Source of the DNA: Ophiostoma sp. CBS 140.51
Taxonomy: Eukaryota > Ascomycota > Sordariomycetes > Ophiostomatales > Ophiostomataceae
NCBI GenBank assembly: GCA_029298735.1
Contig: JANSLP010000191.1
Location: 1-60,737, forward strand
DNA: 60,737 nt
Direction of reading: 5' to 3'
In this document: positions 19,967 to 31,423 of the stretch, piece after piece
How positions within the stretch are numbered: the stretch's first letter is position 1
How the letters are laid out: every line of letters begins with the position of its first letter
Notes under the pieces: generated by a model
Databases searched by the model: none
What the model saw: only the letters and a program-made list of their open reading frames with translations
What the model was told of the DNA's origin: nothing
Translations under genes and position numbers: made by a program

Positions 19967-22900
19967 TTAATTCCACGCCTTGGACAAGGGGCTGGCTATC
20001 TTGGGCGCAAACTGCAGGCTCTTGCGGCGAGCGGCCATCAGGCGCATCAGCACGCCCTCATCCTTTTCGCGCGACAGAATGCCAGCACCCAGCTCGTGGT
20101 ACGACACGGACCGTTGCTTAGATGGGCACGTGCGGGTGACGAGGGGGCCCTGGTCAAACTGCTGCGAGGCCAGCATGCTGTCACCATCTCCGTCTCCATA
20201 GTAGCTGCTGGCTTCATCACCGTACGGCGACGAAGGAGTAATGTTAGCCGCGTAGCGTGCCACGGCCTCGGGAGCGGGTGTCTTGGGGACCGGAGTGAGC
20301 ATGGTAGACATGCCCCAGTCGGGTTCGCCATAGCCGTCAGCGTCGGCGTTCTCCTGGTCATTGCGCTCCTCCTCCTCGTCATCCGGAGTACGCATCCACA
20401 GAGTGCTATCCCGACGGTTCATGGGCGTACTGGGTGGCGGGGCTGTGCGGCATTCACGGACAGCGGCGGACGGTCCGCCCGTCTGTTTGGGCGGGGTTGA
20501 AACGAGCAGGCCGTTGATGTTGGCCAGGGCCTCAGGTTCCATGCTCTTCCGGCGACGGGCACCACCACGGGGCACGAGGGCTGTGTCAATGACGTACGGC
20601 TCCTCATCCTGCCACTGGTTGCTGCGTTCGCAGTCCAGCACCCAACTGACACCGACACACTGGACGAGACCGTTGCTCTCGCGGACTTTATCGAGGGTGT
20701 GCTTGCTGCCGTCCTTGAACACGACGTGGGTGATGCCAACACGGTAGTTGTCGCCACCAGACGAAGGGTTCCACGGCCAGGTCTTAACACACTGGGCACC
20801 CATCTGGGTCAGCAGCTCGACAAAGATGGCACTAGCATCGGCACCCTCGGTGGTGTGGACGTCGACAAAGACAACAGCGCCACTCAGCAGAGCAGGGTCG
20901 ACGTCACGACGAGGGGTGCGGGCAGGCGTGCCGGCAGTAGACCAGGTCGCTTCTGCAAACGCCTTCGCGCTCGACTTGGTGGGTGTAACAGGGGCAGTGG
21001 TGGCAGGCTCCGGCTGGTAGAGAACATCAGGACTCTCGTCCTCGCTGCTGTCAAAGAGAGCATCTTCTAGAGTCAGAGCAGGGCCGCCAAAGGACTCGCG
21101 ACGGCTCCTACGCCGGCTGTCACGGCGGCTCTCCCGACGGCCGTCCTTCTTCGAGGGCGAGTAGGAGATGACAGTGGCACTGCGTGTCAGGCCCTTGCTG
21201 GGGCTACTATTGCCAGAGGCAGTGCCAGTAGCAGTGGCAGCAGCATTCTTACCGCTGCTCGCCGCACTGATGCTGGACCGACGACGCGACGAGGTAGGCA
21301 GACGCGACGCGCTCATGCTGCGGCGACGGAAAGCCGGCCTTTGGGGTGGAGTCGAGTCGTCGGCCGGCTTGAGGGGCACCTTGGACACGGTGTGGAAAGT
21401 GCGCGTCAAAACACGCTGGGGCGTGACGGGGGGTACCAAGACACCCTCGGCCAGCAGGGCCGGGTCAATGGGAATGGCATTCTCGTCATCATACTCCTGG
21501 CTGGCCTCGGACATGGCGTCGGCATCATCCTGGCTCGAACTCTGCCGGGGCGTGTGGTGAATAATTTCCTCAAGCTGAGACGGCTCCATAAGCGACATTT
21601 CGTTGGCCTCTTGGGCCAGGCCGAGGTCTTCCTCGGTGACGACGAGGTCTTCGTCAAACTCGGGCGTCTCAATCTCTTCCTGCAAAACAACATTCTCCAT
21701 GAGGTCAGCGCACTCCTTATCGTCCGATGGCACAGTAATCTCGCTCTGGCGAGGGGAGGCAAGGACAGAATGGCCAGCCATGGCGTCGTCAAAGTACGAC
21801 TGCACGACCGACACGTCGGAGACGTTGGGGGAGGTCTTGTCTTCATCAATACTCTCCTCGGCGACCTCGGTAGGCTCTTCCACAGTCTCCTCCACGTTTT
21901 CGGCGGGCGTCGGAGTGGCTGTCTTGACAGGACTGCGGACCTTCCAGCCGTTGAGCTGGTCGGCCAGAGGCGTGAAGCCAAACTTGCCCATCTTAGGACG
22001 CTTAGCCGTGCTCTGACCGCCCATGCTAGCACGAGCCGACCGGCCCGAGGGGGTTTTGGATGCGGGGCAGGGCGTGGCGGGCATGTCGTCGTTCGAGGAG
22101 AATGCAATACGCGTCGTCACATCGTTGTCCGAGTCCATGTCGTCGTCATCACAGGCATCCAGGTCCTTGGCGCGCAGGCCAAAGACACCCGACGGCGCGG
22201 TCTTGGGCTTGGGTGGAGACATGGCCACAAGGGCTGTAGCGGCTCCCAGAATGGACTCGTCAACGTCCATAGGCTCGCCGGCAGGGAGGTCGTTCTCGCC
22301 GTCTTCCTCGGCCTCGGCCTCAACTTTAGCCTCGATTTCAGCCTCCACCTCAACCACCACCTCCGCATCAGACTGGACATCGTCCCACTGAACCTCGAGA
22401 GTGGGATCCGCGTTGCGAGGAAGGACAGCCGACAGACGGCCAGGGAAGCGACGACGAGAGGGGGAGTCAGGCATAGCCTCAGCCGCGTCGGCAGCCATGT
22501 CGTTGAGCATCTGAGTGAGGGACTCTGTCTTGTCGTTGCCGCCGTGTTCAGCGTCGCTCTCGGCGTCAGAAATGTCAGCCTCATCGGCCTCGTCCTCGCC
22601 ATCGTGCATCTCCTCGGTCTCAACACCCTCGGCCTCCTCCTGAATCTCGCCCATGGACGGCTGGTTGGCCACCAGAGTAGACTTGGGCTCGGGGGACGAG
22701 GCAATAATGTCGGCCTTGGCGCTGAGCGTGGACGGCTTCATGTCCGGACGCTGCAGCAGAATGGCAGCCTTGACAGGCGACGCAGGACGCTTGGCGGGCG
22801 TCTGGAGGAGAGACAGTTTCATGGGCGAACGAAGCGTATCGCCGTCCTGGCCGCCAGTTTGGTTCTTGGGGTGCACAGGGAACCGTTTGGCGGGAGAGAA

Positions 22901-24253
22901 GAGGACCGAAGAATGGCTCTTGCTGTTGCCATTACTATCGCTGCTGCCGTTGTTGTTCGATGTCTTCTTGGAGGAAGCCAAAACACCCTCCATCAGACCA
23001 TCGAGACGACGAGCAGGGGAGTTCATCAGGCCCTCCTTGGCGGGAGTCGGGGGAGGACGGCGAGCGGGACTCTTCAGTAGACCAGCCTGTAGATCAGGAG
23101 GCGCCAGCGTAGTAGTAGAAGCGTTGTTGGCAGCAATGTCACGGGACGCCGACTCCAGGTCAAGACCAGCATTGGCGAGTGCCTTGTTACGCTCAGCAGG
23201 GGTGATGCCGGCCGCTATGAACGGCTTTGTCGGGCTGCGCTCAAAGGGCTTGAGGTGGGACTCGTCGCTAGCGCCCAGCTCGTCCTCTGAGTCGACGTCA
23301 AAGTCGCGGGCCAGGCGGACCTGCGTGACCTTCTTAGGGCTCAGGGGGCCGGCCGGCTTGTCGGTGGCAGCCTTGCCCGATGCAGTTCTGGAGCGGGCAG
23401 TCGACGTTGTCGTGGCTGCAGTCTTGGCCGTAGTGGCAGCAGCACGGCGGACAGGCTTGGCCTTGAGACCACCCGATGTCGTGGCTGTGGTAGTCTCAGC
23501 AGCAGCTGCCTTGGGTGCTGGCAGCTTGCTGCCCTTGGTGGTGCCAATGGCGGGAACGATATTCTCCTTTTCAGGTTCCTCAAAGGTGACCTTCTTCTTG
23601 ATGCCAGTCGTAGTTGACTTTGCAACAGTGGCCGATGCACTGCGGACAGAGATGCGCGTCGTCGTGGCAGCACTGGCGGCGGCCGAGCTGACCGTAGCCG
23701 ATGTTGCCCGAGCACGCGTCGCGCGCTTCTTGGCCGGCTCTTCCGAAGCATCGTCGGCCAGAGTCACAGTCTTCTTTGTTCGTGTTGCGCGAGCAGGGGC
23801 TGCGGTAGGCACTGTAGTAGTAGTTGTTGTTGTAGTCGACGCCCGTGAAGTCGGTCTGGCTGCCTCAGGCACGGGTGCCTTCTTTGTCGGGGGCCGTCCA
23901 CGAGGGCGCGGTGCAGGTGCAGCTGCTGGGGCTACTGCCGTCTCAGGCTCCGCCTCAACAACCTTCTTGGGCCGGCCACGGGCGGCACGGACCACTTTCT
24001 GCATTGTAGGATGCTGGGGCCGGTCCAGACCGAGCTCGTCCTGCTCGTTGTCGGTCTCGACGTCTTCGGTGCGCAATTTCCGCTTGGCTGCAGCGGATGC
24101 AGTCGTGGCTGTGGCTGTTGATGTTCTTGCTCGGGAGGAGGCAGTTGTCGACTTGGCTCGCGAAGACGCGGTCGTGGATGTGCTGTCAGTTGATGTTGCC
24201 TTTGCGGCAGCGCGTGCACGCGTCATTCTCTTGGGCGGGGATGCAGGCTCCAT
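19967..24253 (-). CDS. Large AT-hook and BRCT-domain nuclear protein (microcephalin-like BRCT)
   Basis: Single 1428-aa frame starting at MEPASPPKRMTRARA. Two AT-hook cores RGRP occur at residues 92-95 and 118-121, in basic/proline context. Between about 370 and 500 there is a cluster of (S/T)P-x-(K/R) sites: SPARR twice, TPAKE, SPAKR, SPMK, TPAKR, SPVK. A long acidic Ser/Glu-rich middle follows. One BRCT domain lies at about 1118-1220 (LLSGAVVFVDVHTTEGADAS, THVVFKDGSKHTLDKV, and the conserved VGVSWVLDCE Trp motif). The THVVFKDG segment is closest to the first BRCT of microcephalin. A DNA-bound role in damage response or chromosome structure, regulated by CDK, is inferred. No enzymatic domain is seen. 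Much of the protein is probably disordered. Confidence 0.85.
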   Translation of the reverse strand: MEPASPPKRMTRARAAAKATSTDSTSTTASSRAKSTTASSRARTSTATATTASAAAKRKLRTEDVETDNEQDELGLDRPQHPTMQKVVRAARGRPKKVVEAEPETAVAPAAAPAPRPRGRPPTKKAPVPEAARPTSRASTTTTTTTTVPTAAPARATRTKKTVTLADDASEEPAKKRATRARATSATVSSAAASAATTTRISVRSASATVAKSTTTGIKKKVTFEEPEKENIVPAIGTTKGSKLPAPKAAAAETTTATTSGGLKAKPVRRAAATTAKTAATTTSTARSRTASGKAATDKPAGPLSPKKVTQVRLARDFDVDSEDELGASDESHLKPFERSPTKPFIAAGITPAERNKALANAGLDLESASRDIAANNASTTTLAPPDLQAGLLKSPARRPPPTPAKEGLMNSPARRLDGLMEGVLASSKKTSNNNGSSDSNGNSKSHSSVLFSPAKRFPVHPKNQTGGQDGDTLRSPMKLSLLQTPAKRPASPVKAAILLQRPDMKPSTLSAKADIIASSPEPKSTLVANQPSMGEIQEEAEGVETEEMHDGEDEADEADISDAESDAEHGGNDKTESLTQMLNDMAADAAEAMPDSPSRRRFPGRLSAVLPRNADPTLEVQWDDVQSDAEVVVEVEAEIEAKVEAEAEEDGENDLPAGEPMDVDESILGAATALVAMSPPKPKTAPSGVFGLRAKDLDACDDDDMDSDNDVTTRIAFSSNDDMPATPCPASKTPSGRSARASMGGQSTAKRPKMGKFGFTPLADQLNGWKVRSPVKTATPTPAENVEETVEEPTEVAEESIDEDKTSPNVSDVSVVQSYFDDAMAGHSVLASPRQSEITVPSDDKECADLMENVVLQEEIETPEFDEDLVVTEEDLGLAQEANEMSLMEPSQLEEIIHHTPRQSSSQDDADAMSEASQEYDDENAIPIDPALLAEGVLVPPVTPQRVLTRTFHTVSKVPLKPADDSTPPQRPAFRRRSMSASRLPTSSRRRSSISAASSGKNAAATATGTASGNSSPSKGLTRSATVISYSPSKKDGRRESRRDSRRRSRRESFGGPALTLEDALFDSSEDESPDVLYQPEPATTAPVTPTKSSAKAFAEATWSTAGTPARTPRRDVDPALLSGAVVFVDVHTTEGADASAIFVELLTQMGAQCVKTWPWNPSSGGDNYRVGITHVVFKDGSKHTLDKVRESNGLVQCVGVSWVLDCERSNQWQDEEPYVIDTALVPRGGARRRKSMEPEALANINGLLVSTPPKQTGGPSAAVRECRTAPPPSTPMNRRDSTLWMRTPDDEEEERNDQENADADGYGEPDWGMSTMLTPVPKTPAPEAVARYAANITPSSPYGDEASSYYGDGDGDSMLASQQFDQGPLVTRTCPSKQRSVSYHELGAGILSREKDEGVLMRLMAARRKSLQFAPKIASPLSKAWN

Positions 24254-27200
24254 GGTGTCTGAAATGGAAGGGTGAAAGCAGAAAGAAAGAAAGAAAGAGC
24301 AAAGAAAAAAGAAAACAGTAATGATTTAAGTTGTGTTTGTCGATGTTCAGGAAAGCGCGGCCATCGATCGTTGTTGATGGCAATAGGGGTTTTCGTGAGT
24401 GTCGGTAGTACTTGCTGTCGTTGATGGCGACGTCGTGTTGTCGCGGTCGTTGTTGCTGTTTGTTGTCGGAAAGGTGGTTGTCGATTGTCGATGTTGATTG
24501 TCGAATGGAAGGTCAAAAGTCAAAATCGCGAATCGATGATGCCGTTGTTTACTTTCCCAGCAAGCAAGGGGGAAAGGGAAGGAGCAAGGAGCTGTCTTAC
24601 CTACCCTTGGGGCCCGGCAGAGACAACTGGAGCGGCAAGTGGAGCTCGCTGGGACACGGACATGCCTGGGGTAAACAGGTGCTGTTGCCGGGCAACGACG
24701 AAGAGCTTGCAGCCAAACTGGGTATTGCATACTGTTTTTATAATTACACTGCACTGTATATACACACTGTCCTTACATGATTCATGTCATTCTTCCAACA
24801 AAACAGTACCGTCCTCCTATTATCATCACAATATCATCTGTGTCCTACATTCTACGATTGGGTATCGTTTCTGCGATTTACAACTATTCATCAAGTCCAA
24901 GCCACATTCAATTGCGATTCCTTCCGTCTTCCCCTATCTCAGCCCCCTCGTTTTGCTGCTTGCACGGAGAATGTCCGACCATTGTCGCAACAAAAAAGCG
25001 AAAGAAAGCGGGTGCAGTCGTAGGGCTGACGGCGAACAGTGATATGTATTTTAAAGGATTGCTGGAGAGGAGGAACAAGAGCGAGAAATGGAAGAAAATG
25101 ATTGGGGGCGCTGGTGCGTGCATGAAGCACTGCACCCTTGACAAGCAGGCCTGGTCTGTGGTGACCTGTGGCTTGCCATCCTTATCCATGTCGTCGTTTT
25201 CTACAAGGATTCGTGACAAAACGCACCTTAAAGAAAGCTGAAAGAAGCTTGAAGACGACAAGTAAGCTTTTAAAGCCTGCTGTCTGGGGTTCAATCGCAA
25301 CATGCACGTACAAAGTAAAAATATGTAGGGTCTTCTAACTGCTACTTTGGTAGAACGGCAGAAATAGACATGTGATACAGTGTACATAGCCAGGCTCGCC
25401 AGGGTCATCAAAAGCAATCAGAGTCACTGACCACTGACGTTGCGATACGGAGTGTTCGTCTGGGGAAAGGGGTCGTCTCAGATTGCATCGCTTGTTCAAG
25501 GTCGGGTAGTCAAGGCAGATTTGAACGGCTTCAGACAAATTTACGAATCTGACAGACGTGGGTTCCTACGAATTAAGACAGCAGTCGGCGGTGTGTCCAG
25601 TTCGTTTACTATCGAATCGGTGCACCATGCCCAGACAGTTGTGGCATAAGAGTAAGATGCTCGCCGTATGGGCTGGATCTTGTGCGACTGAAGGATGTAA
25701 GATGCAAGATGATGCAGTTCAATACGGTGAACATAGAATACAGGATGGGACAGGCAGAAGCAGAAACTGTATTTCTTACCAACTGCACGGAAGTTCTGCG
25801 GCGATATTGCGGTATTCCGGTTTTGCGGTCAAGATCCGGAGTGGTACGCGTGCGACGTGCAAAGAACGACGTACAAAGTACTTGCACAAAGAAGAATCGA
25901 CAGCCGAGATACATGCTTATTGTTTTTTCAAGTCACAATATTATCCCAAGACGGGAATTAAAATGCGAGCTGACGGCACCTGGTGACGATATCGGCTTCT
26001 CTCTTGGCATTGTCCGGGTTCTATCTTTACTTACAAGTGCTATCTTTATTTTCGGTCTGTTTCTATTTTATTTTCATCTTGTTATTATATAAGATTTAAC
26101 TCGATTTTTATTCCTTATCTAATGGTCGTTTATTTCCCTCGAAATTATTTGCGAATTTTTTTTTTTTTGAAAAAAAGAATCACCCAAATAAATTCATTGA
26201 CTTCAACTATGTTCTTTTTCAAAATATAAATATTTGATGCAGTCATCTTCAGCTCACTCTTCAAATATACGTACATTGCCACTTCTTACAGCGTACATAA
26301 ATGTCTTGCCCTTCTCTCTCGATGTATGGCTCTCCAGATCTCACACGACAAAATACCCAAAAACTTGTCTCGCCGAATGTGGCTGTGAACGACCAAACAC
26401 AAAACGGCCCAGCACATCTAAAATTGTTGTGTTGTTCGCCTACCGAGACCCAGGATCGACCGCTTGCCCAGTCGCCCAGCTTCCGAGCAAATCACTGTTC
26501 GTCCACTGTAACTCCAGGACACCCCCACAGAACCATTTAGCGTCCGGCCATTCCGTTCTTCCCTTCTGCGGCAACGCGCCAAGACCGCCCTAAGGCAAGG
26601 GCCCTCCAACACCCACCGAAAGTGATCTCCGCCCACAGGGGCGACTCGCCCAAAGAGCCCCAAAAGGGCAGTGGTGCCCAGGCTCGCCAGGCTTCTTTCT
26701 GCAGGGTGTTTCCAGCGGGACTGCAACGTTGTCCGTTTGTTCCCCTTGCCCTGTAGTTATTCTCCGTTTCTTGGGTTCTTTTGGAGGGGACCAAACGAGA
26801 TTGCGTCACGGTCTATTGGAGCAACCCGAGGCCCGACCAAGTCCATTAACTTCACAGGCCATTTCAAGGGCTGCACGGAGTGGCCCGAATACGCCGTATT
26901 GTTTTTGCTTCCTTTTGCTGACATCCAATCCATTGAATCCATTCGATCCATCCTGCTTCCTTGGCCGTTCGATGTTTTGTCTTGTCCCATCTCCTTGCCA
27001 ATTCTATTGTGGCGCAGATTACACATTAAAAAGGAGGATGAGATGTGATCCTCACAAGTCACCGCATTCGTCGTATGCAGTGACCGTCATCCGCCGTATT
27101 AGAGCAGACCCTGCAGGAGAATATGTCAAGAGTCAAGAGTTGACAAAATAACGGTCCAGGTACGAGAACAGGTACGAGAACAGGTACTCGTACCAATTCA

Positions 27201-28319
27201 CAAATTCAAGATGTCCGGCCGTTGACCCCTCTTCCACGGCCATGTCTCGCACGCTCCATTTTATGTCTGAAGTTTGCTACTGTCCCTAAAGTCCATGTAC
27301 TTTAGCACCACCAAAGTGTGTCCCTGCCCTGTTTGTACATTCAGGCAACTCCAACTTTTCCTCTGACAAAACGACCGCAAACCCGAACCCGAGAAACAGG
27401 TTCCGAGACCACAATTGTGATCATTAAATCGAAAGGCCTCCGAATGGGTGGAGAGACAACATAAGCTACTGCAGGGCACGCGTGGATGGACACCACTTTC
27501 TCGGAGCTCTGGTATTTCTGTTGTGTCTGTCTTGCTTGTTTTTCTTTGTTTTGCGAGAGCGAGCTGTTCCCTTTTTGCCTTTCTCCTTTTTTGCCCACTC
27601 AGCTCCCAAAGATAGCTGGCCCTGTACTCCGTAATCCGTAATGCCGTCTCCATTTTGTTCGCGTTTTGCCCGGCCCAGTTGTGCACTAAAATAACAAACG
27701 CCTCCATCAAAAAGAAATGTCTTCCGTCTTCCGTTGTTGTTTTACTATGGAGCTGTCTCCAGTCTAAAGTTAGTTTCTTTTTGAGAACTTTTATTGTTCG
27801 ACTACAGGAATGATGCGTCTGACATCCTTCTCGGAGGCACGGGCTGTTCTGTTTCTGTGGAGGAACAAAAGTCTTGTAAAAAAAAAAGAGTGGAAATAAT
27901 ATATGATCACCAGCTTGTCCCCTCCCTTTCGTAGCTTGGCTGTTGCTCCCCCTTTCTCCCTTCCTGTTTTTGTTCCTTTCATTCTGTCGATATTCTGAGG
28001 AATCGAGGAATGCGATTGCATTGATACCCGGGCGTGTCCCTTTACCTTTTAATCCTTTCGTCTTCTATTATTGGGATAGGCTTCATTGCTTTCTTCCTTT
28101 CTCCCCTTCGCTCCTTCCTTTCTTCCGCCAAAGCGACCTCTCCCGCTCCTTCCGTATTGGCCGCCCACAACACAACATCCGCGCCGGAATTTCCGTCGCG
28201 CGTCACACGACACTTTGAACTGGCCTCTCATCACGCTCGACGACGTGTTATATCACGACCTCGGTCTCGACAACACCATCTTTCGACAGGCAACATTTTT
28301 ATTTCTGCGCCCCAGCAAA
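24254..28319. other. 4.1-kb divergent intergenic region between the BRCT gene and phospholipase B
   Basis: No convincing gene. The first ~270 bp (24.25-24.52 kb) are TTG/TCG-rich leader sequence of the BRCT gene. The middle has an AT-rich patch at about 26.05-26.24 kb, including a T run followed by an A run near 26.16 kb. A 12-bp tandem/inverted repeat lies at 27.16-27.19 kb and a CCGTAAT pair at 27.63 kb. From about 27.9 kb the plus strand turns pyrimidine-rich, as expected before the plus-strand phospholipase gene. Short frames (up to ~170 aa) have no recognisable content. Confidence 0.55.
27158..27194. repeat. Short tandem and inverted repeat
   Basis: Two copies of the 12-mer AGGTACGAGAAC (27158-27169, 27170-27181) followed by a third partial copy. 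The second copy also forms an inverted repeat: GGTACGAG at 27171-27178 pairs with CTCGTACC at 27187-27194 across an 8-nt loop. Confidence 0.8.
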
Positions 28320-30374
28320 ATGACTCTCTCTAACGTCCTCATCTACGGCTTGCTCGGCTCCGTCGCACCGGCCGCCGTTGCCGCTGCGGCCGCACCCTTT
28401 TCGTCAGCAAATCCGATCACCGATCTGAGTCTGGAACGCCGCGCCCTGCCCAATGGCCCCTCCGGCAACTACTCCCCCCTCGCCGTCGACTGCCCGTCCA
28501 CACGGCCCTCCGCCCGTGCCGCCAGCGAACTCTCGCCCAGCGAAATCGACTGGCTCAAGCTGCGCCGCAACAACACGCTGCAGCCCCTGATTGACTTTTT
28601 GACGGCGGCCAACATTAGCGGCTTTGACGCTAAGTCTTATATTAACAGTGCATCCGACTCGGACCGGCCTAACATTGGCCTGGCTGTCTCGGGTGGTGGC
28701 TACCGCGCGCTGATGAACGGTGCCGGTTTCCTGGCAGCTGCCGACAGTCGTACGACAGAGCAGACGACTAATGGCAGCATCTCGGGTCTGCTGCAGGCGG
28801 CGACGTACTTGGCAGGCCTGTCGGGTGGTGGATGGCTGGTGGGCTCGATGTTTGCCAACAATTTCTCGACGATTGTGCAAATGCGGGACGGCTACACGGG
28901 CTCAGACCTTTGGCGGTTTGACAATTCCATTTTCGCGGGGCCTAGTAAGGACGCCCAGAACAGTGGAAGCAACAGCACCTCCAGCTCGTCGAAGCGTGCC
29001 CTGAGTACGACGACCGACGTCTCCGTTGAACGCCGCGGCATCATCACGACCGCCGAGTACTGGACCGACGTTGCCGATCAGGTCTCCGCCAAGGCCGATG
29101 CCGGCTACGAGACGTCCCTCACGGACTACTGGGGCCGGGCTCTGTCATACCAGCTCATCAACGCCCCCGATGGCGGTCTCGACTACACCTTCTCGTCGAT
29201 CGCCCTGACTGACAACTTTATCAGCGCTGACACGCCGTTCCCCATTCTCGTGGCCGACAGCCGCGCGCCCGGCACCACTGTCATTGCCCTCAACTCGACC
29301 GTCTACGAGTTCAACGCCTATGAAATGGGCTCCTGGGACCCCACGACCTACGGTTTCGTTCCCACCGAGTACCTGGGCTCCAACTTTTCTAATGGCGAGG
29401 TCCCCACAGGCAATGACTCCCGCTGTGTTCGTGGCTTCGACCAGCTCGGCTACGTCATGGGCACGTCCTCCACGCTCTTCAACCAGTTCTTGCTCACCAA
29501 CCTCTCCGCGGCCGTCGACGTCCCCAAGTTTGTGCTTGACATTATCGAGGACTTGCTCACCGACCTGGGCGACGATAACAACGACATTGCCCAATACGTG
29601 CCCAACCCTTTCTACAAGTACAACCCAGAGACCAACGACTTTGCCAACAACACCCAGCTCACTCTGGTCGACGGTGGTGAGGATCTCCAAAATATCCCGC
29701 TTCACCCCCTGATCCAGCCTATCCGCAACGTCGATATTATCGTCGCCGTCGACTCATCCGCCGACACCACCTACAGCTGGCCCAACGGTACCGCTCTGCG
29801 CGCCTCCTACGAGCGCTCCACGGGCGCCATTGCCAACGGCACCCTGTTCCCGCCCGTCCCCGATGACAACACGTTCATCAACCTCGGCCTCAACCAGCGC
29901 CCGACCTTCTTTGGTTGCAACGCCAGCAACTTTTCGCTCTCGGACGGCCAGTCCCTGCCTCCTTTGATTGTCTACCTCCCCAACGCCCCCTTCACCGAGC
30001 TCTCGAACGTATCCACGTTTGACCCTAGCTACACCTTGGCCCAGCGTAACGCCATTATCCAAAACGGCTTCAATGCCGCCACACGCGGCAACGGTACCTT
30101 GGACGACAACTGGCCCACTTGTTTGGCCTGTGCGGTCCTGAGCCGCAGCTTCGAGCGCACCAAGACGGATGTGCCCCAGGCGTGCACGGAGTGCTTCACG
30201 CAGTACTGCTGGGACGGCACGCTCAATACGACCAACTATGGCGAGTACGAGCCGACGCTGCTGCTGGACGGCACGACGTCGTTGAATGCAAAGAGTGCGG
30301 CCAACAGCCTTGGTGACGTTTGGGTGAAGGTGCTGGCCGTGGCCGCTTCAGCCATCGTGGTGCTGACGTTGTAA
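28320..30374 (+). CDS. Phospholipase B / lysophospholipase, probably GPI-anchored
   Basis: Intronless, 684 aa. It hydrolyses acyl chains from phospholipids and lysophospholipids at the cell surface or outside. The start MTLSNVLIYGLL begins a signal peptide (through APAAVAAAAA); the open frame before it is leader. The mature part begins with the family's CPSTRPSARAASELSPSE and LAVSGGGYRALMNG (oxyanion-type Gly loop with the conserved Arg). AGLSGGGWLVGS carries the nucleophile Ser 168 and LVDGGEDLQNIPL the catalytic Asp 451. Many NxS/T sites are present. The C-terminal Cys-rich segment (CLACAVLSRS, CTECFTQYCW) is typical. A hydrophobic tail (VLAVAASAIVVLTL) follows a small-residue stretch, as in GPI-anchored Plb proteins. 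An Asn/Ser-rich insert before KRALSTTTDVSVERR contains possible dibasic processing sites. Confidence 0.95.
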   Translation: MTLSNVLIYGLLGSVAPAAVAAAAAPFSSANPITDLSLERRALPNGPSGNYSPLAVDCPSTRPSARAASELSPSEIDWLKLRRNNTLQPLIDFLTAANISGFDAKSYINSASDSDRPNIGLAVSGGGYRALMNGAGFLAAADSRTTEQTTNGSISGLLQAATYLAGLSGGGWLVGSMFANNFSTIVQMRDGYTGSDLWRFDNSIFAGPSKDAQNSGSNSTSSSSKRALSTTTDVSVERRGIITTAEYWTDVADQVSAKADAGYETSLTDYWGRALSYQLINAPDGGLDYTFSSIALTDNFISADTPFPILVADSRAPGTTVIALNSTVYEFNAYEMGSWDPTTYGFVPTEYLGSNFSNGEVPTGNDSRCVRGFDQLGYVMGTSSTLFNQFLLTNLSAAVDVPKFVLDIIEDLLTDLGDDNNDIAQYVPNPFYKYNPETNDFANNTQLTLVDGGEDLQNIPLHPLIQPIRNVDIIVAVDSSADTTYSWPNGTALRASYERSTGAIANGTLFPPVPDDNTFINLGLNQRPTFFGCNASNFSLSDGQSLPPLIVYLPNAPFTELSNVSTFDPSYTLAQRNAIIQNGFNAATRGNGTLDDNWPTCLACAVLSRSFERTKTDVPQACTECFTQYCWDGTLNTTNYGEYEPTLLLDGTTSLNAKSAANSLGDVWVKVLAVAASAIVVLTL

Positions 30375-31423
30375 GAAGGATTTATGACTTTATGCGGGTG
30401 CTTTCACTGTTTTTGTCATTTTTGGATCATCTTTGTAATATTAAAAAGACACGGCCTTAGTTAGAGCAATATGCGGCGCAGAGTTTATTAAAATAGTAAA
30501 CACGGAAATGTGTACAATAAGAATGGCTATTTCAAATGAACTGAAGTATTAAAACTTAACTGTGATGATTATCGGAGAAGCGCATGGGCTGTTCTGCCTT
30601 GTGGCTGAAAGTAAACAAATGAGAACGCAGAAAAGGGGGTGGTATCATATTGGGCGCCATCATTCTCGCGATGCTATTCGCGGGACTGCACTGCAGGCCG
30701 AGTCCCATTCGCTGGAGCAGAAGGCAAATCAGAGACTAAGAAAACCAGAAGAGAAGATTAAAACGAATAAAAACGGAAATAAATATGAGAAGATTAAGTG
30801 AAAAGATGCTTTGTAGAAAGGGGCAACTCGCAATGTCGGTCTCTGATAATGTAAATATTGAGAAAGAAAAGGGGGAAGAATATATGCGAAGAAATCCACA
30901 TAAAATCGCGAACGTAAAATGTGACTCACAAAGCAATGCAGAGAAAAACAATAAGAATCGAAAAGACTAGACCAAACACCATGAGTGGCGTATTTGCAAT
31001 CTCAGCAAGAAATGCTTTTTGGTACGACCCGGAGAAGAAAAAAACAATTAAGCCGCGCGTATCTCATGTGGAACATGTTATTCCATGTATCGTGTGCATA
31101 CTCTTCCTCTCGTCGCACCCTCCATCCATCCTGTCGTCGCTTAGCGCAGTCCTTCTTCCCAGAAACAATTGTACCATAAATTGTAGCCCCCCCATTAAAA
31201 ATGAAAAATGCGAAATGCGAATTGCAAGAGATAAAACAACGAAGAAATAAAGACCCACGGAAACGTGAACTTTGTAAAAATAAAAATCAACGTAAAAAGG
31301 GGAGGTATTAATCGCCAATGTGGACCATAAAAAGCAACGCAAATAACAGAGCAAAATGCGTGTGCACGAATGAACAAATGTGCCAAACAACCAACGGGCT
31401 ATAACTCGGCCTCTGCGTTCATG
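30375..31423. other. Convergent AT-rich intergenic region
   Basis: It lies between the phospholipase stop (+) and the stop of the caspase-like gene (-). AT-rich, with no supported gene. One TGACTCA (30922-30928) occurs here, but the setting between two gene ends gives it no obvious role. Confidence 0.55.

Noticed and set aside
21341..23080. 579-aa plus-strand open frame
   Set aside because: It lies wholly antisense to the BRCT gene. The translation is Val/Leu/Gly/Arg/His-rich with no domain, as expected for the shadow of a GC-rich, low-complexity gene.
22653..24275. 540-aa plus-strand open frame
   Set aside because: Antisense to the N-terminal half of the BRCT gene; Ala/Val/Arg-rich composition mirrors the sense Thr/Ala/Ser repeats.
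26000..26290. AT-rich patch as a RIP-mutated transposon
   Set aside because: Too short, with no transposon-like coding remains or terminal repeats seen. A dinucleotide RIP index over the patch would be needed to reopen this.
30922..30928. TGACTCA as a CPC1 site
   Set aside because: It lies between two convergent gene ends, with no promoter nearby.
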